From Azoarcus sp. (lineage in GTDB: Bacteria; Pseudomonadota; Gammaproteobacteria; Burkholderiales; Rhodocyclaceae): a stretch of 64,000 bases of DNA. The position numbers and the translations under genes were made by a program. Positions within the stretch are counted from its first letter, which is position 1, and every line of letters begins with the position of its first letter. Where the stretch lies: contig JAITQD010000032.1 in the NCBI GenBank assembly GCA_031289095.1, positions 1 through 64,000 of the forward strand, read 5' to 3'. A model generated the notes under the pieces. It saw only the letters and a program-made list of their open reading frames with translations. It was not told the origin of the DNA and made no database searches. Positions 26,870-35,848 of this stretch are shown here, piece by piece.

Positions 26870-27721
26870 TCAGTCGTGGATGTAGTTGCGACGGCGGCGC
26901 GCCACGATACCCATGATACCCAGGCCGGCCAGCAGCATGGCGTAGGTTTCCGGTTCAGGAACAGGGGTGGCGGCAACGTTGAACGCGAACTGGATCGGCG
27001 TCGTACCGTATTCCGGTGTCGTGAACCCGACGCAACCTGCTGCCTGACCGACCGCCTGGCATTGGCTCAGACTCAACTCGGTGAAGCGCTGAGTGTTCTC
27101 GAAGTAGTTGAAGGTGTACTCGTGACCGTCATAGGTGAAAGTTTCACCATAGCTGGGTATGCCATAGATGTTGCTGTTGGGATCCCAGGTGATCACGAAA
27201 ATATCGCCATCCAGCAGGGGGTTGCTCGCGAGATTGGGCGTTTCCAGGAAATAGACGTTGAACACCTGCGTCCAGCTATAGGTGAAGCCAGAGCCGTCCG
27301 CCGCTTCCAGGGTGACGTCCAGCGCCATTTGCGCATGATTCAGCGTGTCGAAGGAACCTGCGACCGCATTATTGACATGAGAGAAGGCGTTGACGAACTG
27401 GGCATTGCCATTGCTTGTGACGGTGGAGGCAGCATGCGTCGGGTCGATGATCAGGCTGCTGCGCGCGTAGGCGCTGTTGAAGCTGATCTGTGTGTCGCTT
27501 CCGAACCAAGACCCCCAACTGAGTACCGAGTCGGTCTGCTTGTTATATCCAGTGCCTGGGTCGCCGGCATAGCGCTGACCCGGGGTGTATGAAGCGCTGC
27601 CTGTTACCCATGTCAGATCGAACGTGTAGTTCCAGTCGGTAGGAGCTGGGGCTGCATAAGCCGCACTGGCGGCGAACGCCACGATGCTGAGGGCAGTGAG
27701 TTTGCGAACTGTTCCGAGCAT
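26870..27721 (-). CDS. PEP-CTERM sorting-domain protein (THxN-like), paralog 1
   Basis: MLGTVRKLTALS signal peptide; C-terminal PVPEPETYAMLLAGLGIMGIVARRRR. Confidence 0.93.
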   Translation of the reverse strand: MLGTVRKLTALSIVAFAASAAYAAPAPTDWNYTFDLTWVTGSASYTPGQRYAGDPGTGYNKQTDSVLSWGSWFGSDTQISFNSAYARSSLIIDPTHAASTVTSNGNAQFVNAFSHVNNAVAGSFDTLNHAQMALDVTLEAADGSGFTYSWTQVFNVYFLETPNLASNPLLDGDIFVITWDPNSNIYGIPSYGETFTYDGHEYTFNYFENTQRFTELSLSQCQAVGQAAGCVGFTTPEYGTTPIQFAFNVAATPVPEPETYAMLLAGLGIMGIVARRRRNYIHD

Positions 27722-27788
27722 GATAGCTCTCCTTGTCTGTGCGTGTTGTTTCGAGCTCACACTGGTGAGCATGAGATGCTCTTGATAA

Positions 27789-27803
27789 GCATGAAGCGGG
27801 CCA
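27789..27803 (-). promoter_or_regulatory. sigma54-like -24/-12 element of PEP-CTERM gene 1
   Basis: Minus strand TGGCCCGCTTCATGC versus consensus TGGCACGNNNNTTGC. Confidence 0.65.
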
Positions 27804-27852
27804 ATTTTTATATATATGTTTATTGGCGATTTTTTTTGAAACAGGAAGAGGT

Positions 27853-27871
27853 GTGTAAAGAAAGTGGACAC
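27853..27871 (-). promoter_or_regulatory. Conserved upstream box, copy 1
   Basis: GTGTAAAGAAAGTGGACAC, 49 bp upstream of the -24 element. Confidence 0.6.
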
Positions 27872-27991
27872 CTGTCTGGTTGGGGCGACAGCATCGAGCG
27901 CGCTGGCGGCGAAGACCATGAGCGGTTTTGACGATGCCGGTTCGGCGACTTCCGCGTGTCACGCGAAGGGCGAGGTTTTTCGAGGTACAAA

Positions 27992-28022
27992 CAAAGATGC
28001 CCCCGAATTGGGGGCATCTTTG
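27992..28022 (-). terminator. Rho-independent terminator after PEP-CTERM gene 2
   Basis: CAAAGATGCCCCCGAATTGGGGGCATCTTTG. Confidence 0.85.
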
Positions 28023-28040
28023 CACACGAGTGCGCAAAAA

Positions 28041-28913
28041 TCAGCCGTGGATGTAATGACGGCGACGACGCGCCACCACGCCGACGATACCCAGACCGGC
28101 CAGCAGCATGGCGTAGGTTTCCGGTTCGGGAACGGGTGTGGTGGAGGTGGGGGTGGAGGCGGAGGTGGAGACGCTGAAGGCGAATTGGACAGGTGTTGTG
28201 CTGTATTCATCCGTCATCAACCCGACGCAGCCTCCTGCCTGGCCCACTGCCTGGCATTGATCCAGGCTCAGCTCGGTGAGGTGTTGAGTGCTCTCGAAAT
28301 AGTTGAAGGCGTACTCGTAACCGTCGTAGCTGAAGGTTTCGCCATAGCTGGGCACGCCGCTGACGTTGCTATCGGGGTTCCAGGTGATGACAAAAATATC
28401 GCCATCCCGGATGGAATTGCCCGTGAGATTGGGTACTTCCTTGAAGTAGACGTCGAACACCTGCGTCCAGCTATAAGTGAAGCCAGAGCCGTCCGCCGCC
28501 TCTAGGGTGACGTTCAACGCCATTTGTGCATGATTCAGTGTGCTGAAGGACGCTGAGAGCGCGTTATTGACGTGAGTGAAAGCATTGACGTACTGGGTAT
28601 CGCCATTGCTTGTGACGGTCGAGGCGACCGTCGGGTCGATAATCAGACTGCTGCGCGCGAGGTCGCTGTTGAAGCTGATCCTGGTGTCGTTTCCCAAGAT
28701 AGACCCCCAACTGAGCACCGAGTCGGTCTGCGTGCTCTGTCCAATGCCTGGGTCGCCGGTATAACGCGTGCCCGGGGTAAACGAAGCGCTGCCTGCCACC
28801 CACGTCAGATCGAACGTGTAGTTCCAGTCGGTTGGGGCGCTGGCGGCATAGGCCGTGCTGGCGGCGAACGCCACGATGCTGAGTGCGGCGAACTTGCGAA
28901 CTGTTCCGGGCAT
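28041..28913 (-). CDS. PEP-CTERM sorting-domain protein (THxN-like), paralog 2
   Basis: MPGTVRKFAALSIVAF signal peptide; VPEPETYAMLLAGLGIVGVVARRRR; FTHVNN motif. Confidence 0.93.
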   Translation of the reverse strand: MPGTVRKFAALSIVAFAASTAYAASAPTDWNYTFDLTWVAGSASFTPGTRYTGDPGIGQSTQTDSVLSWGSILGNDTRISFNSDLARSSLIIDPTVASTVTSNGDTQYVNAFTHVNNALSASFSTLNHAQMALNVTLEAADGSGFTYSWTQVFDVYFKEVPNLTGNSIRDGDIFVITWNPDSNVSGVPSYGETFSYDGYEYAFNYFESTQHLTELSLDQCQAVGQAGGCVGLMTDEYSTTPVQFAFSVSTSASTPTSTTPVPEPETYAMLLAGLGIVGVVARRRRHYIHG

Positions 28914-28954
28914 GATAACTTTCCTTGTCTGTGCAATAAGATTGCCCTTGGTAA

Positions 28955-28969
28955 GCATAAAATGGGCTT
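28955..28969 (-). promoter_or_regulatory. Degenerate sigma54-like element of PEP-CTERM gene 2
   Basis: Minus strand AAGCCCATTTTATGC; -12 TATGC retained, -24 GG altered to AG. Confidence 0.4.
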
Positions 28970-29018
28970 ATTTTTATATATATGTTTATTCGAGATTTTT
29001 TTTGGAACGGGGAGAGGT

Positions 29019-29037
29019 GTGTAAATAAAGTAGACAC
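29019..29037 (-). promoter_or_regulatory. Conserved upstream box, copy 2
   Basis: GTGTAAATAAAGTAGACAC, 49 bp upstream of the -24 element. Confidence 0.6.
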
Positions 29038-29154
29038 ATGTAGAGGTGAAGCCGGGCATCTGCGCTTGCACGCACCGGGCCGGTGCGAGGCCGCATGAGC
29101 GGCTCGGCAACTTCCCGCGTGCCACACGGAGGGCGAGGTTTTTCGACGGACAAA

Positions 29155-29185
29155 CAAAAAGGCCCCCGAATCGGGGGCCTTTTTG
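29155..29185 (-). terminator. Rho-independent terminator after PEP-CTERM gene 3
   Basis: CAAAAAGGCCCCCGAATCGGGGGCCTTTTTG. Confidence 0.88.
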
Positions 29186-29203
29186 CACACGAGTGTGCGG
29201 AAA

Positions 29204-30061
29204 TCAGGCGTGGATGTAATGACGGCGACGGCGCGCCACCATGCCCACAATGCCCAGACCAGCCAGCAGCATGGCGTAGGTTTCCGGTTCGGGAACAGGC
29301 GCGGCAGTGGCGGAGATGTTGAACGCGAACTGGATGGGCGTCGTGCCGTACTCCGGTGTCGTGAACCCGACGCAGCCGTTTGAACGGCCTGCTGCCGCGC
29401 ACTGGCTCTGGCTCAGGTTGTTGAAGCGTTGAGTGCTCTCGAAGTAGTCGAAGGTGTAATCGTAACCATCGTAGTTGAAAGCCTGACCGTAGCTGGGGAT
29501 GCCCTGGATGTTGCTGTCAGGGTTCCAGGTGATGACGAAAATATCGCCATCCAGGAGGGGGTTACCCGTGGTGTTGGGTGTTTCCTTGAAGTAGACGTCG
29601 AACACCTGCGTCCAGTTATAGGTGAAGCCAGAGCCATCCGTCGCCTCCAGGGTGACGTTCAACGCCAGTTGCGCGTGATTCAGCGTGGTGTAGGACGCCG
29701 GAATCGCGTTGTTGAGGTGTTTGAAGGCGTTGACGTACTGGGCGTTGCCATTGCTTGCGATGGTGGAAGCGGCATGCGACGGGTCGATGATCAGGCTGCT
29801 GCGCGTGTAGTCGCTGTTGAAGCTGATCTGGGTGTCGCTTCCGTATGCGGAACCCCAACTGAGCGTCGTGTCGTTTTGTTTGATGACGCCAATGCCCGGG
29901 TCGCCGGAATAACGCTGACCCGGGGTGTATGAAGCGCTGCCTGTTACCCATGTCAGATCGAACGTGTAGTTCCAATCGGTTGGGGCGCTGGCAGCATGAG
30001 CCGCGCTGGTAGCAAGCGCCGCAATGCTGAGGGCGGCGAGTTTGCGAATTGTTCCGAGCAT
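29204..30061 (-). CDS. PEP-CTERM sorting-domain protein (THxN-like), paralog 3
   Basis: MLGTIRKLAALSIAAL signal peptide; VPEPETYAMLLAGLGIVGMVARRRR. Confidence 0.93.
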   Translation of the reverse strand: MLGTIRKLAALSIAALATSAAHAASAPTDWNYTFDLTWVTGSASYTPGQRYSGDPGIGVIKQNDTTLSWGSAYGSDTQISFNSDYTRSSLIIDPSHAASTIASNGNAQYVNAFKHLNNAIPASYTTLNHAQLALNVTLEATDGSGFTYNWTQVFDVYFKETPNTTGNPLLDGDIFVITWNPDSNIQGIPSYGQAFNYDGYDYTFDYFESTQRFNNLSQSQCAAAGRSNGCVGFTTPEYGTTPIQFAFNISATAAPVPEPETYAMLLAGLGIVGMVARRRRHYIHA

Positions 30062-30124
30062 GATGATTCCTTGTCTGTGGGGGGTGTTCCACGTGCTGTG
30101 GAGAGTACGTGACACGCTTGATAA

Positions 30125-30139
30125 GCATAAATCGGGCCA
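30125..30139 (-). promoter_or_regulatory. sigma54-like -24/-12 element of PEP-CTERM gene 3
   Basis: Minus strand TGGCCCGATTTATGC. Confidence 0.65.
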
Positions 30140-30189
30140 TATTTTATCTATTTGATTGGACGTGATTTTTCCCGGTACAAGAGGGGAGC

Positions 30190-30208
30190 ATGTAAAGGAA
30201 TTGGACGC
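30190..30208 (-). promoter_or_regulatory. Conserved upstream box, copy 3 (diverged)
   Basis: ATGTAAAGGAATTGGACGC, 50 bp upstream of the -24 element. Confidence 0.5.
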
Positions 30209-30287
30209 ATATCAACGAGGCAGGCATCCCTTTGCCTTGCCTGTACGCACCCGGTCGGGGCGAGGCGGCATTGACCGCGCTGACCGC

Positions 30288-30884
30288 TTACGGCCTTGCC
30301 AGTTGTCTGAGCGCCTGCCGGATACCTGCGGCGACTTCCGTGTTGCCTGGAACTTCTTTCATGGCGGCGAGCGCTTCCCGCTCGTTGTAGCCGAGCGCGA
30401 GCAGGGCGTTGAAAATGTCGTCGCGGTTGTCGGGGGAGGACGTTCCCGTGCGGGTGTGCTCGGTCGTGGCCGTGGAGACGGGGGGATCGAGCTTGCCGCG
30501 CAGCTCCAGGAGCAGGCGTTCGGCAGTTTTCTTGCCGATGCCGGGGATTCTCACCAAGCGGGCGGCTTCCTGGCGCGCGACGGCTTGGGCCAGCTCACCA
30601 GTCGACAGCCCGGAGAGCACCGCCAGCGCCATGCGCGCGCCAATGCCGGAGATTTTGAGGAGCTTGCGAAAAACGGTGCGTTCCTCGCCGGTGGCGAAGC
30701 CGTAAAGAAAATGGCCGTCCTCGCGCACGAGAAAATGGGTGTGGAGGCTCACTTTTTCGCCGCAGGCGGGCAGGTCGTAGAAAGTGCTCATCGGCACGTC
30801 GAGTTCGTAGCCGATGCCGCCCACGTCGACGAGGATCTGCGGTGGTTTTTTTTCCAGCAGGATGCCGCACAGACGACCGATCAT
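30288..30884 (-). CDS. ruvA: Holliday junction DNA-binding protein RuvA
   Basis: [59 protein letters not shown]. Confidence 0.96.
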   Translation of the reverse strand: MIGRLCGILLEKKPPQILVDVGGIGYELDVPMSTFYDLPACGEKVSLHTHFLVREDGHFLYGFATGEERTVFRKLLKISGIGARMALAVLSGLSTGELAQAVARQEAARLVRIPGIGKKTAERLLLELRGKLDPPVSTATTEHTRTGTSSPDNRDDIFNALLALGYNEREALAAMKEVPGNTEVAAGIRQALRQLARP

Positions 30885-30889
30885 GGTGT

Positions 30890-31867
30890 TCATCCTTGTC
30901 CGGCGGCCCAGGCCAAGGTGATGGCGATGAGCGCACCGTGCAGGTTGGCGGCGAGGATGGTGCGGATGAGGGCCGAACGCAGGGCGGCAGGTTCTCCCGC
31001 GTGTTCGAGCAGGTCGCGCCCTGCCGTCAGGGTGAGCACCACGGTAAAAGCAGCGAGTCCCGTTTTTTGCGGCAGGATGTCTTTGCCGACCATGGCGATC
31101 AGCCAGGCGTGGGCGACGATACCGATCAGCAGATAACCCCATTTCGCGGTATCCGCGCCCAGGCGCACGACCAGGGTGCGTTTGCCTGCGGCGTTGTCGC
31201 CAGCACGGTCGGGAAACTGGTTGATGTAGAGCACGTTCACGACCAGCAGGGCGAAGGAAAGACCGGCAGCTACCGGTTGGAAACTGAAATTGCCACGCAG
31301 GGCGTAGTCACTGCCGGTTACCACCAGCAGCCAGCCGGCGGCGATGGCGATTTCGCCAAGGCCGCGTCTGACCAGCGCCAGCGGTGGCGCGGTGTAGGCC
31401 CAGCCGAAAAACAGCCCGGCTGCGCCGATGAGAAGGAGGCCAGGGCCGCTCGTCCACGCCAGCCATAGCCCGGGCGGGATCACGAGCGCGAGCAGAACGT
31501 GGCCGAAAATGCCGGTGCTGCGCTCGCTCAACACGCCGTTCTGGATAAAGCGGCTGCCGCCGGTGAAGGGAAATATCCGTTCATGGTTGGCTGCGTCCGC
31601 GCCGCTGCGGGCGTCGTGATAGTCGTTGACGACGTTGGTGCCTGCGTGGGCGACGAGGGCGAAAAGCACGACGATCAACCCCCGCAAGGGGTCGAACGTC
31701 ACGCCGCTGGCGCAGGCGCTGGCCAGCCCGATCAGGCAGCCGACCAGCGTGACCGACAGGAAAGCCGGTCGGGTGGCGGCGAAATAACAGGAGAACGGCC
31801 TGCGAAAATGACCGGGCAGCGGTTCGGCGGGGTGGATGCGGGAAGAAATGGCGGGTTCGAGAGACAT
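30890..31867 (-). CDS. UbiA-family prenyltransferase
   Basis: [19 protein letters not shown] (NDxxD-type motif), [20 protein letters not shown]. Confidence 0.87.
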   Translation of the reverse strand: MSLEPAISSRIHPAEPLPGHFRRPFSCYFAATRPAFLSVTLVGCLIGLASACASGVTFDPLRGLIVVLFALVAHAGTNVVNDYHDARSGADAANHERIFPFTGGSRFIQNGVLSERSTGIFGHVLLALVIPPGLWLAWTSGPGLLLIGAAGLFFGWAYTAPPLALVRRGLGEIAIAAGWLLVVTGSDYALRGNFSFQPVAAGLSFALLVVNVLYINQFPDRAGDNAAGKRTLVVRLGADTAKWGYLLIGIVAHAWLIAMVGKDILPQKTGLAAFTVVLTLTAGRDLLEHAGEPAALRSALIRTILAANLHGALIAITLAWAAGQG

Positions 31868-32181
31868 GGATCTGGGTGTGTTTTGGCGGAAGATGGAAGA
31901 AGATAAAATCGAAAAACAATCCGGCGAAGACCAGCGGGTTTCAGGAAGCAAACCCCAGCTAAGGATAAGTGGTCGCGGGGCAACTTTAACAGAGCCGGGC
32001 AAAGCTTGTCATGGCGACGGTTGGCGCTCAATTCGTTGTCATGTCGCATGCAAAGCGACGCACAATCAGGCGAAATCCGCCTACTGGCTCCGGATGTATG
32101 AATTAACTGTTTTTTCAAAAAAATCAATTTTTTAACGTGCTTGTGAGGTATGTTTGCTTTCCGATACCCGAAAATAAAAAA

Positions 32182-32211
32182 CGGGCAACAGGCATGAAAG
32201 CCTGCTACCCG
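32182..32211 (-). terminator. Rho-independent terminator of the small cationic protein gene
   Basis: Minus strand CGGGTAGCAGGC-TTTCAT-GCCTGTTGCCCG followed by TTTTTTATTTT. Confidence 0.85.
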
Positions 32212-32249
32212 TCTTGTAGCGATGCTACGCAGAACAGTTTCGCTGTCGG

Positions 32250-32528
32250 TTATACGTTCCGATGGTGCCGGTGGTGACGCCTGTGCGCCTTGCGGGCGTG
32301 CCGACGGTGCTTGAGATGTTTTTTCTTCGCATGCTTCTGCTGCTTGGCGGCGACGCCGTGCTCGGGATTGGGTGCGACGGTTTCTTGCAGTTTGGTCTTG
32401 CCGTTGTTCCAGAAAACACTGGATTCGTTCCAGGCCGTTTGCGATGTTTCCACGTCGCTGGCGACGGCATGGCTTGCCGGGACGATGCAGGCAAGGGAAA
32501 GGGTTAGGGAAATCAGGCTTTTTCTCAC
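32250..32528 (-). CDS. Small secreted His/Lys/Arg-rich protein
   Basis: 92 aa; signal peptide MRKSLISLTLSLACIVPASHAVAS and C-terminal KQQKHAKKKHLKHRRHARKAHRRHHRHHRNV; followed by a strong terminator. Confidence 0.75.
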   Translation of the reverse strand: MRKSLISLTLSLACIVPASHAVASDVETSQTAWNESSVFWNNGKTKLQETVAPNPEHGVAAKQQKHAKKKHLKHRRHARKAHRRHHRHHRNV

Positions 32529-32758
32529 GTCGATGCTCCTTGGTTATTGTTCAAGAGGAACAAACTCTGCTTCACAGCGGCGCACATTATGTTTTATGCG
32601 TTTAGAAAAGCAATCAGGATGGCAGGAGCGTTGCCGTGCCGCAACGCAATCCATGACGGGTTGACTTTTTTGCAGCGACGGCATTGGTGGGGCGCACCTT
32701 GGAAAATTCCACAATAGTCCAGTCCTGTCTTGTTACGACAAGGGATACAGAAGGTTTC

Positions 32759-34213
32759 TTACAGAAGAACGATGTCGAACTGCTCCTGCGTGTAACTAGC
32801 TTCGGCATGGAGCGTGATCTTCTTGCTGATGAAGTCCGACAGCATCGCCAGGGACTGGCTTTCGTCGTCGAGGAAGAGGTTGATGACTTCGGGGCTGGCA
32901 AGGACGCGGAATTCGCGGGCGTTGAACTGGCGGGCCTCGCGCAGCACTTCGCGGAAAATTTCGTAGGCGACAGTGCGCGCGGTCTTGATTTCGCCCCGCC
33001 CGGCGCAGGTGGGGCAGGGTTCGCACAGCAGGTGGGCGAGCGATTCGCGCGTGCGCTTGCGGGTCATTTCCACCAGCCCGAGGGCGGTGAAGCCGTTGAC
33101 GCTCATTTTGGTGTGGTCGTGCGACAGCGCCTTGCGGAATTCTTCCAGCACCATGTCGCGGTGTTCGGCGCTTTCCATGTCGATGAAGTCGACGATGATG
33201 ATGCCGCCCAGGTTGCGCAGGCGCAGTTGGCGGGCGATGGCCTGGGTTGCTTCGAGATTGGTCTTGAAAATGGTGTCGTCGAAGTTGCGTGCGCCCACGA
33301 AGCCGCCGGTGTTGACGTCGACCGTGGTCAGGGCCTCGGTCTGGTCGATGATGAGGTAGCCGCCGGATTTCAGGTCGACGCGGCGGGCGAGCGCTTTCTG
33401 GACTTCGCTTTCGACGTTGTAGATCTCGAACAGTGGCCGGTCATTGGAATAGAGTTCCAGCAAGGGCAGCACCTTGGGGGTGTATTCAGCGGCGAAGTTC
33501 TGGAGTTTGCGGAAGTTTTCCTGTGAGTCGATGCGGATGCGGGTGGTGTCGTCGGTCACGAGGTCGCGCATCGTCCGCTGGGCAAGGTTCAGGTCTTCGT
33601 GCAACAGGCACGGCGCTTCGGTGCCCTTGGCGGCATTGCCGATTTCGCCCCACAGTTTGCGCAAGTAGGCGATGTCGGCGGTCAGTTCGTTGTCGGAGGC
33701 GTTCTCGGCCATGGTGCGGACGATGAAGCCGCCCGGTTCATCTTCCGGCACGAGCCGGCCCAGGCGTTCGCGCAACAGTTCGCGCTCGCTTTCGTCGCCG
33801 ATGCGCTGCGAAATGCCGATGTGCCTGTCCTGCGGCAGGTAGACGAGCAGCCGCCCGGCCAGGCTTACCTGCGTCGACAGGCGTGCGCCCTTGGTGCCGA
33901 TGGGATCTTTGAGTACCTGCACCATGATGCCCTGGCCTTCGGTGAGGATGCGCTCGATCGGGCGCACCGCATCGCCGTTCTGGCGTCCGCTCCAGATGTC
34001 GGCGACGTGTAGGAAGGCGGTGCGCTCCAGGCCCACGTCGATGAATGCCGACTGCATTCCCGGCAGCACCCTGACCACCCGGCCCAGATAGATGTTGCTG
34101 ACGATGCCCCGGCTTGCGGGCCGTTCGACGTGCAGTTCCTGCACCACGCCTTGTTCGACGATGGCGACCCGTACTTCCTGCGGGGTGAAATTCAACAAGA
34201 ATTCGATGCTCAT
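32759..34213 (-). CDS. rng: Ribonuclease G
   Basis: MSIEFLLNFTPQEVRVAIVEQGVVQELHVER, TVDVNTGGFVGARNFDDTIFKTNLEA, GGIIIVDFIDM. Confidence 0.95.
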   Translation of the reverse strand: MSIEFLLNFTPQEVRVAIVEQGVVQELHVERPASRGIVSNIYLGRVVRVLPGMQSAFIDVGLERTAFLHVADIWSGRQNGDAVRPIERILTEGQGIMVQVLKDPIGTKGARLSTQVSLAGRLLVYLPQDRHIGISQRIGDESERELLRERLGRLVPEDEPGGFIVRTMAENASDNELTADIAYLRKLWGEIGNAAKGTEAPCLLHEDLNLAQRTMRDLVTDDTTRIRIDSQENFRKLQNFAAEYTPKVLPLLELYSNDRPLFEIYNVESEVQKALARRVDLKSGGYLIIDQTEALTTVDVNTGGFVGARNFDDTIFKTNLEATQAIARQLRLRNLGGIIIVDFIDMESAEHRDMVLEEFRKALSHDHTKMSVNGFTALGLVEMTRKRTRESLAHLLCEPCPTCAGRGEIKTARTVAYEIFREVLREARQFNAREFRVLASPEVINLFLDDESQSLAMLSDFISKKITLHAEASYTQEQFDIVLL

Positions 34214-34311
34214 GCCATATTCCAATGAAAAATACGCAATGGCGGATGCGCCCGCCATTACGTATGGCCCATCGGACAAGCAGAGTTCCCGGGAAGAAAG
34301 TCCCGCCAAGT

Positions 34312-34932
34312 CTACAGTGGGTAGCCGAAGACTTCCAGCAGCGCCGCAGTTTCAAACAGCGGCAACCCCATGATACCGGAGTAACTGCCATGGATTTCCG
34401 CGATAAAGGTCGCGGCATGGCCCTGGATGCCGTAGGCGCCGGCCTTGTCCATGGGTTCGCCGGTGGCGACGTAGCGGCGGATGTCGTTGTCGGAGAGCGG
34501 GCGGAACTGCACGGCGCTCTCCGACAGGCGGCTGCGGGTGCGTTCGCCGTCGCTGACCGCTACGGCGGTCAGGACGCGGTGGGCGCGTCCGGAGAGTCTT
34601 TGCAGAATGGTACGGGCGTTCTCGGCGCTGGCGGGCTTGCCGATGATGTCGCCGTCGATCTCGATTGCGGTATCGGCTGCCAGAACGGGCTGGCGAGGCA
34701 GATTGCGCCAGAACAGGCGGCGTACGCCAGCGCTCGCCTTGATGAGCGCCAGACGCTGCACGTAACGCTCGGCGGGTTCGTTCGGCTCCGGCGTCTCGTC
34801 GAGGTCGGCGTCCATGCCACGCTCGCCGCCACGGAAACCGAGAACGTCGAATTGCACCCCGATTTGTTGCAACAGGTCACAGCGGCGCGGGCTGGTCGAG
34901 GCGAGATAGATATGGGAAGGAAGCGCCGACAT
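34312..34932 (-). CDS. maf: Maf-family nucleotide pyrophosphatase
   Basis: IYLASTSPRRCDLLQQIGV, AADTAIEIDG, DKAGAYGIQGHAATFI. Confidence 0.93.
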   Translation of the reverse strand: MSALPSHIYLASTSPRRCDLLQQIGVQFDVLGFRGGERGMDADLDETPEPNEPAERYVQRLALIKASAGVRRLFWRNLPRQPVLAADTAIEIDGDIIGKPASAENARTILQRLSGRAHRVLTAVAVSDGERTRSRLSESAVQFRPLSDNDIRRYVATGEPMDKAGAYGIQGHAATFIAEIHGSYSGIMGLPLFETAALLEVFGYPL

Positions 34933-34937
34933 GGGTC

Positions 34938-35408
34938 TCACTCGCGGTGATAGGGATGATTGCGGGTGATGCTCCATGCCCGGTAAAGCGCTTCAGCCAG
35001 CAGTGGCCGCACCAGAGCGTGAGGCAGGGTGAGGCTGGACAGCCGGATCGACTCGTGCGCCTTTGCCTTGAGCGCCGGGGCGAGACCGTCCGGGCCTCCG
35101 GCGATGAAGGCAACGTCTTCGCCGCCGCGTCGCCACTCCTCCAGGCGGCGGGCGAGCGCCATGCTGGTGAGATCGGCGCCGCGCTCGTCAAGGATTACCC
35201 TGCGGCAACGCGCGGGCAGAGCGGCTTCAATACGGGCGGCTTCGGCTTCCATCATCGCATCCTGAGTCTTGCCTGAATTGCGCGCTTCGGCCTTGACCTC
35301 GATCAGTTCGAGCGGCAGTTCCTGCCGCATGCGGCGGGCGTAGTCGTCGAAACCGGCATCCACCCAGGTGGGCATGCGATGGCCGATGGCGACGACGACG
35401 AGCCTCAA
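34938..35408 (-). CDS. rlmH: 23S rRNA (pseudouridine1915-N3)-methyltransferase RlmH (TTG start)
   Basis: [60 protein letters not shown]. Confidence 0.93.
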   Translation of the reverse strand: MRLVVVAIGHRMPTWVDAGFDDYARRMRQELPLELIEVKAEARNSGKTQDAMMEAEAARIEAALPARCRRVILDERGADLTSMALARRLEEWRRGGEDVAFIAGGPDGLAPALKAKAHESIRLSSLTLPHALVRPLLAEALYRAWSITRNHPYHRE

Positions 35409-35409
35409 T

Positions 35410-35778
35410 TCATGCTCCCGCAGCCTGGGCCGCAATACCCGCGCGGCGGATGGCGGGCGAGGCGCTCCAGAGTTCTTCGAGCCGGTAATAGGCGCGGATG
35501 GCCGGCTGCATGACGTGCACCACGATTTCTCCCAGGTCGACCAGAACCCATTCTCCGTTTTCTTCACCTTCGATGCCAAGCACCTTGCCGCCGGCTGCGC
35601 GCACCCGATCCAGGACGTTGTGTGCGAGAGCCCTAGTCTGGCGACCTGAGTCGCCGCTGGCGACGATGATGCGCTCGAACTGCGCGCTGAGGCGAATGGT
35701 GTCGATGATTTCGATGTCACGCGCCTTGACGTCTTCCAGGGCGTTGACGACGATCTGTTCCAGGTTGGGGGTATTCAT
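35410..35778 (-). CDS. rsfS: Ribosome silencing factor
   Basis: [58 protein letters not shown]. Confidence 0.95.
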   Translation of the reverse strand: MNTPNLEQIVVNALEDVKARDIEIIDTIRLSAQFERIIVASGDSGRQTRALAHNVLDRVRAAGGKVLGIEGEENGEWVLVDLGEIVVHVMQPAIRAYYRLEELWSASPAIRRAGIAAQAAGA

Positions 35779-35848
35779 TCGTGTTTAAAGTGAAGTGACA
35801 GGTTAATGTAGTCGACAAAAGAACTCGGCCACCATGATGGTTTACTCG

